A stretch of DNA of 10,137 bases from Bdellovibrionales bacterium (GTDB lineage: Bacteria; Bdellovibrionota; UBA1018; CAIPTA01). A program made the translations under genes and the position numbers. Positions 5,179 to 10,137 of the stretch are shown here, piece by piece (position 1 is the first letter of the stretch; the number at the start of each line of letters is the position of its first letter). The notes below the pieces were generated by a model. It searched no databases. It had not been told where the DNA came from and was given only the letters and a program-made list of their open reading frames with translations. The stretch covers positions 1 to 10,137 of the forward strand of contig JAKFYM010000248.1 in NCBI GenBank assembly GCA_021730855.1, read 5' to 3'.

Positions 5179-7484
5179 CAGAACTTAAACTTCTGCCGCA
5201 GCTTATCGCCTAGGCTCTTGAGTTTGTCCTGATTGCCATCCTGTCCTTCACCGCCTAGGACTTTCTCCAAGGCTTTCCCGGCCGCGTCTTTTAGGGCGTT
5301 TTTGCCGGCCGAAGAAGCTAGCCTAGTGACGGTGTATTCATAGTCGGCCTTGGGCGCAGACACCGGACCATAGAGACGAAATGCCAGAGCGGGCTTGCCC
5401 TGCTGCTGGATCTCGCGCGGAAGGCGGCCCTGAGGATCAAAAACATCAAAAAAACTTTCCTGTTCGAGGCTCTCCTGGATGGTGGATTTTCCCTTCACCA
5501 CAAAACCTTTTTCCCTGGGCTGCATGTCGATCGGTTCCACTCGGATCACGCCCCCGTCAAACCGAATGTCGGCCGTGAGCGTTTTGAATCCGTCGTCGAT
5601 CACGAGCGGCTTTTTGTTTTTCAAAAAGGGAATTTTCTGCATGGCTTCGTTGATCTTTTGTTGAAAATCCACGGATTTCAGCACGCCATTTTCCGCAAAC
5701 ACCTTTGCCGTACCTTTCAGGCTGCGCAAGCGGGCCGTGGAGGGATAGAGAGACCCACTGACATTCCAGCTAGAATCGACCACCCCTTCCAGGGTGTTGC
5801 GGAATTTGGGGAAATACGCGCCAAAGGCATCCTTGGCCATGATGTCCTCTACGCTCCCTTTGGTAGAAAAAGGTAGGTTCGGGCTGCGCAACTGAAAATC
5901 GCCCGAACCCTTGACCACGCCACCAAAGGTGCGAAAGCTCGCATCGGCTAGCTTCAAGGAAAGGTTCTGCAAAGTAGCCCGTGCCTGCACCCGCTCCAGA
6001 TTGGCGTCGTAAACAGTGACACGACCAATCTGCGCCGTGAGCACCCCATTGGCCTTAGCCACTATAGGATTCTCCGCCAGCGCCGCCATGGGATTCACAT
6101 CCGGCTTCGCCGCATGCGCCGGCGGCAGGAAAAGATCTAGCACCTGAGCCGATTTTGCCTCCGCTCCGGCGGTGGGTAGCACCAATGTCTTATCGACATT
6201 AAAACTTTTTCCAGTCAGGGCCAGATTGAACTGCGGCGCGAGAAAGTTGCGCACATTGCCCGTGGCCTGAAGTTCCGTGTCGGGCCCCGAAAGCGAGGCA
6301 CGCACAATATTGAGGGTGGTTTCGGAAAATCCCGCCTGGAGCTGGAACTGCATAGGTGCCTGCAACACACCTTTCAGAAAGAAGGAGCCATCGCTCACCT
6401 TTGCATCCCCCGTGGCCCGCAAGGCCGCGGCATCCTTATCCACCTGTAGGTTCAGGTTGGCCGTGCCCTTAAGTTGGTAGGTGGCTAGCATCGGCACCAG
6501 CTCGGCTAAACTCTCGAGCTTCAGAGGATCGGTATTGATCTCTAGCTTGGCCGTCACCGGAGCTAAGGTGAGGCGGCCCTTGCCGTGCACCTTAAAGTCA
6601 TGAAGGCGCATTTCGAGCGAGCGCAGCAGGGTCTGCTGTTCGTCCCCATCAAAAACGGCTTTTAGCTGCATAGCTTGGCCGTTGCTCTTTTTAAAGCTCC
6701 CGCTCTTGAGGGCAATCGCCAGATTTGTGGCGTCGATGTCCATCGAACCCTTCACGCTCTTCACAGTGCGATTTACGAGCACGGGCGTGAGCTCGGCTGC
6801 CGCTTGCACCGGCCCCTCAAACGTTAAGGTGGGCGTGCTGCCTTTGAGCGGCGCCGTCACCCGGATTTGCATCGTGGAGCCTAGGCCAAGATTTTCGGCT
6901 TCGAGATCTAGGCCATTCACGTGGTATTCACTCTTGGCCGCCTTGTCCACATAGTGCAGCTCGCCCTTGGTAATATCTAAGCCAAGCGAGGATCCGGCCA
7001 AAAGGGCGGGCACCTTGCTAGGTTCCGTGGAAACGGGGGCGGGAGTGGAAGAGGCAACGTCCGCAGGAGGGGTGCTAGGAGGAGTGACCATAGTTCCGGG
7101 CGCAGGGGCCAGAAACTCCAGCACATTCATCTTGCCCGCTTCATTGGTGGTCACCAGGATTTTAGGGGCGTCGAGCACGGCAATCACCTGCGGCCGCCCC
7201 GAGAGCAGAGATAAATAAGGGATACGTAAATGAAACTGTTTGGTGTCGACGAGGGGATCCGTGAAACCATTCACCTTCACCACGATCGATTCCGCATGGA
7301 TATTGATCGCCCCCCAGAGCGTGAGTTTGAGTTTCCCGAGGCTGAGCTCCCCATTGATACGTTTGTTCACCTCGGCCGTGATCTGGGTGCGGTACTGGTC
7401 CACATCCACAAAGAGCGGAACACTGATGATCGCCACCAGTAAGGCAAAAAACAACCCACCCACAACCCACAATATTTTTTTCAT
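5178..7484 (-). CDS. AsmA-family envelope protein
   Basis: The 768-residue protein begins with a membrane anchor or uncleaved signal (MKKILWVVGGLFFALLVAII, 1-20) followed by the AsmA-type FVDVDQYRTQI and a LGKLKLTLWGAI segment. A Pro/Thr/Ser/Ala-rich linker lies at about 127-160. The bulk is beta-rich, with repeated LKLESLAEL, LNLQVDK and LSLKLADASF-like strands. The C-terminal AsmA-like region (about 590-700) includes GTAKVFAENGVLKSVDFQQK, and the end is a Lys-rich tail. Known relatives (AsmA, YhdP, TamB) are inner-membrane-anchored periplasmic proteins involved in outer-membrane assembly and phospholipid transport. ATG 7484 was chosen because it opens the anchor, has AAAGGGAG about 5 nt upstream and overlaps the gatB stop as ATGA. 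The open frame upstream to 7733 lies inside gatB and has no protein-like character. Confidence 0.88.
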   Translation of the reverse strand: MKKILWVVGGLFFALLVAIISVPLFVDVDQYRTQITAEVNKRINGELSLGKLKLTLWGAINIHAESIVVKVNGFTDPLVDTKQFHLRIPYLSLLSGRPQVIAVLDAPKILVTTNEAGKMNVLEFLAPAPGTMVTPPSTPPADVASSTPAPVSTEPSKVPALLAGSSLGLDITKGELHYVDKAAKSEYHVNGLDLEAENLGLGSTMQIRVTAPLKGSTPTLTFEGPVQAAAELTPVLVNRTVKSVKGSMDIDATNLAIALKSGSFKKSNGQAMQLKAVFDGDEQQTLLRSLEMRLHDFKVHGKGRLTLAPVTAKLEINTDPLKLESLAELVPMLATYQLKGTANLNLQVDKDAAALRATGDAKVSDGSFFLKGVLQAPMQFQLQAGFSETTLNIVRASLSGPDTELQATGNVRNFLAPQFNLALTGKSFNVDKTLVLPTAGAEAKSAQVLDLFLPPAHAAKPDVNPMAALAENPIVAKANGVLTAQIGRVTVYDANLERVQARATLQNLSLKLADASFRTFGGVVKGSGDFQLRSPNLPFSTKGSVEDIMAKDAFGAYFPKFRNTLEGVVDSSWNVSGSLYPSTARLRSLKGTAKVFAENGVLKSVDFQQKINEAMQKIPFLKNKKPLVIDDGFKTLTADIRFDGGVIRVEPIDMQPREKGFVVKGKSTIQESLEQESFFDVFDPQGRLPREIQQQGKPALAFRLYGPVSAPKADYEYTVTRLASSAGKNALKDAAGKALEKVLGGEGQDGNQDKLKSLGDKLRQKFKF

Positions 7485-8947
7485 TTTTCTCCCTTTAGGC
7501 AGGCTTTGACAATGTCGTTCACTAAGGCCGGGTTGGCTTTCCCCTGCGTCTCTTTCATTACCTGGCCCACGAAGAAACCAAATAGCTTTTCTTTTCCAGC
7601 GCGGTACTCTTCCACATTCTTTGGACTGTTTTGCATCACCTTGCGCACGGCCGCCTCGATCGCCGCAGGGTCCGACACCTGCACCAAGCCCTTCTCTTTC
7701 ACGATCACGGCTGGTTCCTGGCCACTCGCCCACATCTCCTCAAAGACTGTCTTGGCGATCTTGGAGGAAATCTCTCCGCTCTTGATCAAGGCCACGAGAT
7801 TGCCCAAATGCTCGGCCGGGAATGGGCAGTCTTCGATCTCCTTGTCGCTCTCTTTGAGCATGCGCAGAACTTCCGTCATCAACCAGTTCGAGACCAATTT
7901 AGGCTCGCCCGCAGACTTCGCCACGGCTCTCTCGTAAAAATGAGCAAGCGCTTTATCGGAGGTGATGACCTTGGCATCATATTCCGGCAAGCCAAACTCC
8001 TGCACAAAGCGCTCGGCCTTCGCCGAGGGCAGCTCGGGCATCGTGGCTTGCACCTCGGCTATCCAATCGGGCTTCACCACGAGCGGTGGCAAATCTGGCT
8101 CAGGAAAATACCGATAGTCATGGGCTTCTTCTTTGGAACGCATCGACTGCGTGACATTCCGGGCCGAATCATAGAGGCGCGTCTCCTGCACGATGCGCCC
8201 ACCGCTATTGATCACGTTGATCTGGCGATGGATCTCATATTCCACGGCCTTCTCGAGAAAACGAAAGGAGTTGAGGTTCTTGAGTTCGGCGCGGGTGCCG
8301 AGCTTGGTCTCGCCGATCCGGCGCACGGAGACGTTCGCATCGCAACGCAGGTTTCCTTCCTGCATATTTCCATCGCAGACTTCGATGTATTGCAGGATGG
8401 CGCGCAGCTTTTTCAGGTAGGCCGCTGCCTCGGCGGGCCCGCGGAAATCGGGCTCCGAGACGATCTCGATCAAGGGCGTGCCGGCGCGGTTGAGGTCCAC
8501 CAGCGAATAGCCCGCCATATGCTGGCTCTTGCCGGCGTCTTCCTCAATGTGAATGCGGGTGATGCCCACACGCTTGGACTCACGTGTGCCGGGCTCATTC
8601 TCAAACTCAATCTCTAGCCAACCATGCTCGGCGATCGGTTTGTCAAACTGCGAAATCTGGTAGCCCTTGGGCAAGTCGGGGTAGAAATAATTCTTCCGCG
8701 AAAAAATACTCACCTCGTTGAGGCGGCAGTTGGTGGCCAAGGCCGCGCGGATGGCATAGGTCACGGCCTGGCGATTCAGCACTGGCAGGGCGCCCGGCTG
8801 CGCCGTGCAAACGGGATTGATGTTGCGGTTCGGGGCCATGCCGAATTGGTTGGGCGAGGCGGAGAAGAGCTTCGAGCGGGTGGCAAGCTGTGCATGCACC
8901 TCGAGGCCAATCACGGTTTCAAAGCCGTTATAGGTTGGTTGTGGCAT
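7481..8947 (-). CDS. gatB: Aspartyl/glutamyl-tRNA amidotransferase subunit B
   Basis: The 488-residue product has full family length. It opens with the GLEVHAQLATRSKLF block (14-28), has RKNYFYPDLPKGYQISQ (84-100), IHIEEDAGK (132-140) and the GatB signature LVDLNRAGTPLIEI (149-162), and ends with a YqeY-like helical tail domain (about 375-488) that contacts tRNA. GatB phosphorylates the misacylated Glu- or Asp-tRNA and receives ammonia from GatA. The zinc-site cysteines found in some bacterial GatB (CxC and CxxC near residues 29-47) are mostly absent: SAS replaces the first pair and only Cys47 remains. Start ATG 8947 lies 2 nt after the gatA stop, with an AGGGGG ribosome site in the end of gatA. 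Confidence 0.97.
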   Translation of the reverse strand: MPQPTYNGFETVIGLEVHAQLATRSKLFSASPNQFGMAPNRNINPVCTAQPGALPVLNRQAVTYAIRAALATNCRLNEVSIFSRKNYFYPDLPKGYQISQFDKPIAEHGWLEIEFENEPGTRESKRVGITRIHIEEDAGKSQHMAGYSLVDLNRAGTPLIEIVSEPDFRGPAEAAAYLKKLRAILQYIEVCDGNMQEGNLRCDANVSVRRIGETKLGTRAELKNLNSFRFLEKAVEYEIHRQINVINSGGRIVQETRLYDSARNVTQSMRSKEEAHDYRYFPEPDLPPLVVKPDWIAEVQATMPELPSAKAERFVQEFGLPEYDAKVITSDKALAHFYERAVAKSAGEPKLVSNWLMTEVLRMLKESDKEIEDCPFPAEHLGNLVALIKSGEISSKIAKTVFEEMWASGQEPAVIVKEKGLVQVSDPAAIEAAVRKVMQNSPKNVEEYRAGKEKLFGFFVGQVMKETQGKANPALVNDIVKACLKGEK

Positions 8948-8949
8948 GA

Positions 8950-10137
8950 CTACACCCCCTCATCGTGCAGCACTTCCAGTGCGGCCACGGTCTCTAGAAG
9001 TTTGGTTTCGGAAAAATTAGGACCGATGAATTGCAATCCCACGGGCAAGCCCTTCTCTCCCGTGCCAAAAGGCATGGAGACCGCCGGCACCCCGGCCAAG
9101 TTCACAGGCACGGTATAGATATCCGAGAGGTACATGGCCAGGGGATCGTTCGTCTTGGAGCCGCGAGGAAAAGCCACCGAAGGTGTGGTGGGGCCAATCA
9201 GCACGTCCACTTCCCGAAAACACTTGGCAAAGTCCTGGGTGATCAGGTTCCGCACCTGGCAGGCGCGCCGGTAATACGCATCATAGTAGCCCGAGGAAAG
9301 CGTAAAAGTCCCGAGCAAGATCCGGCGCTTCACCTCGGGGCCAAAAAGTTGGCCGCGGGTGGCGGCGTACATTTCTTCCAAAGTGGTCTGCTCGCCATTT
9401 GGGAGCACACGCGGGCCAAAACGCACGCCATCAAAGCGCGCCAGATTCGCGGAAGCCTCCGAGACCGCCACCACGTAGTACACCGCCAGAGAATACTTTG
9501 AATGCGGCAGCGAAACAGGAACAATCTTCGCTCCGGATGTACGAAGCGCCTCGAGCGCACGCTCCACCGAGGCTCGCACCTCTGCGTCTAGCCCATCGCC
9601 AAAAAACTCTGCGGGCACGCCCACGCGCAGCTGCTGCAAAAACTCCTTGCGGTGCGCAGAATCGTTACGCACTTTTTGCACCGCCTGGCCATAGCGCGGA
9701 ACTTCCCGCTGCAAGGAGGTGGAATCCCAAGGGTCATAGCCCGCGATCTGCTCGAGCAAATCCGCATTGTCTTGGGCATCCAAGGTGAGCGGCCCAATTT
9801 GGTCGAGCGAAGAAGCAAAAGCCACGAGACCATAACGGCTCACACGCCCATAGGTGGGCTTCATCCCCACCACGCCACAAAAACTCGCAGGCTGGCGCAC
9901 GGAGCCCCCCGTGTCTGACCCCAAGGCAAGCACCGCCAGGTTTCCGGCCACAGCGGCGGCCGAACCTCCGGAGCTCCCTCCAGGCACCCGCTCTGGATCC
10001 TGGGGCAGAGAAACTGGCCCATAGGCTGAATTCTCATTGGACGAACCCATGGCGAATTCGTCCATATTGCATTTGCCCACAAAAAGCGCGCCGGCACCAC
10101 GGAGCTTCTCCACCACGGTGCCACTATAGGGTGGGAT
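8950..10137 (-). CDS. gatA: Aspartyl/glutamyl-tRNA amidotransferase subunit A (5' end missing)
   Basis: This is the C-terminal 395 residues of GatA; the reading frame runs off the window edge, beginning IPPYSGTVVEKLRGAGALF. About 100 N-terminal residues, including the catalytic Lys, lie outside. The amidase signature is present as PGGSSGGSAAAVAG (fragment 52-65), containing the cis-Ser (fragment Ser55), and GSDTGGSVRQP (73-83) contains the nucleophile (fragment Ser79). KCNMDEFAMGSSNENSAYGP (22-41) is also typical. The enzyme hydrolyses glutamine and passes ammonia to GatB for conversion of Glu-tRNA(Gln) or Asp-tRNA(Asn). A GTG at 10116 is an internal Val codon, not the start. gatB follows after 2 nt. 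Confidence 0.97.
   Translation of the reverse strand: MPPYSGTVVEKLRGAGALFVGKCNMDEFAMGSSNENSAYGPVSLPQDPERVPGGSSGGSAAAVAGNLAVLALGSDTGGSVRQPASFCGVVGMKPTYGRVSRYGLVAFASSLDQIGPLTLDAQDNADLLEQIAGYDPWDSTSLQREVPRYGQAVQKVRNDSAHRKEFLQQLRVGVPAEFFGDGLDAEVRASVERALEALRTSGAKIVPVSLPHSKYSLAVYYVVAVSEASANLARFDGVRFGPRVLPNGEQTTLEEMYAATRGQLFGPEVKRRILLGTFTLSSGYYDAYYRRACQVRNLITQDFAKCFREVDVLIGPTTPSVAFPRGSKTNDPLAMYLSDIYTVPVNLAGVPAVSMPFGTGEKGLPVGLQFIGPNFSETKLLETVAALEVLHDEGV

Larger units (their letters stand above)
2588..10137 (-). other. Six-gene minus-strand operon gatA-gatB-asmA family-ppx-ABC ATPase-permease
   Basis: Junctions in order are a 2-nt gap, a 4-nt ATGA overlap, a 1-nt TGATG overlap, a 4-nt gap and an 8-nt overlap. 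No room is left for internal promoters or terminators outside coding sequence. The promoter is outside the window. The products have no single shared pathway: tRNA amidation, envelope lipid homeostasis, phosphate/alarmone turnover and export. Confidence 0.75.

Noticed and set aside
7485..7733. N-terminal extension of the AsmA-family frame by 83 codons into gatB
   Set aside because: It would overlap gatB by about 250 nt and lacks protein-like character. The ATG at 7484 opens a membrane anchor and has a ribosome site and an ATGA overlap.
7631..8617. Long plus-strand open frame opposite gatB (328 codons)
   Set aside because: It lies wholly antisense to a textbook gatB and its translation, rich in His, Leu, Arg and Gly, has no recognisable motif. 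It is a by-product of codon bias in the real gene.
9031..9918. Several plus-strand open frames opposite gatA
   Set aside because: They are antisense to conserved gatA coding sequence, of low complexity, and have no ribosome sites that stand out.
1..10137. CRISPR array, tRNA, rRNA, insertion sequence with transposase, or defence system
   Set aside because: I found no regularly spaced repeats, no tRNA-like cloverleaf, no rRNA sequence, and no transposase, nuclease or toxin-antitoxin motif in any plausible gene.

Overview
The window carries nine protein genes on both strands, with little non-coding DNA. It looks like a chromosomal piece of a Gram-negative bacterium of roughly 55-60% GC (estimated by eye). 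An AsmA-family envelope protein implies an outer membrane, and gatA-gatB implies tRNA-dependent transamidation for Gln- and/or Asn-tRNA. A delta-proteobacterial or Bdellovibrionota-like source would fit, but this is an impression from protein style and not a demonstrated assignment.

Right block, minus strand (10137 down to 2588): six genes read in one direction with gaps of at most 4 nt or with overlaps. They are gatA (5' end cut by the window edge), gatB, an AsmA-family protein, a Ppx/GppA phosphatase, an ABC ATPase and its ABC-2 permease. The spacing is that of a single operon. It mixes translation quality (GatAB), envelope (AsmA, ABC exporter) and phosphate/alarmone metabolism (Ppx). gatC is not visible and may lie upstream of gatA.

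Middle block, plus strand (1886 to 2591): a near-consensus sigma-70 promoter and a strong Shine-Dalgarno precede two small overlapping genes. The first is a highly charged coiled-coil protein. The second is a 77-residue protein resembling one FliG-middle/MgtE-N helical repeat. An A_AAA_AAA heptamer sits in the correct zero frame just before the overlap, so a -1 frameshift would fuse the two. This block ends tail-to-tail with the permease gene, the two stop codons sharing a palindromic CTAG.

Left block, minus strand (1884 down to 138): an RluA-type pseudouridine synthase gene, a small protein with a sigma-70 region-4-like helix-turn-helix, and a tail-anchored membrane protein that resembles a zinc-less anti-sigma factor. 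The genes are joined by ATGA and TTGA start/stop overlaps. The last two look like a divergent sigma/anti-sigma pair and are, with the middle block, the least ordinary content here.

Far left (1 to 137): an AT-rich gene-free stretch with a perfect 15-bp inverted repeat enclosing smaller hairpins and followed on the plus strand by a T-rich tract. It may be a structured RNA, a terminator or a miniature mobile element.
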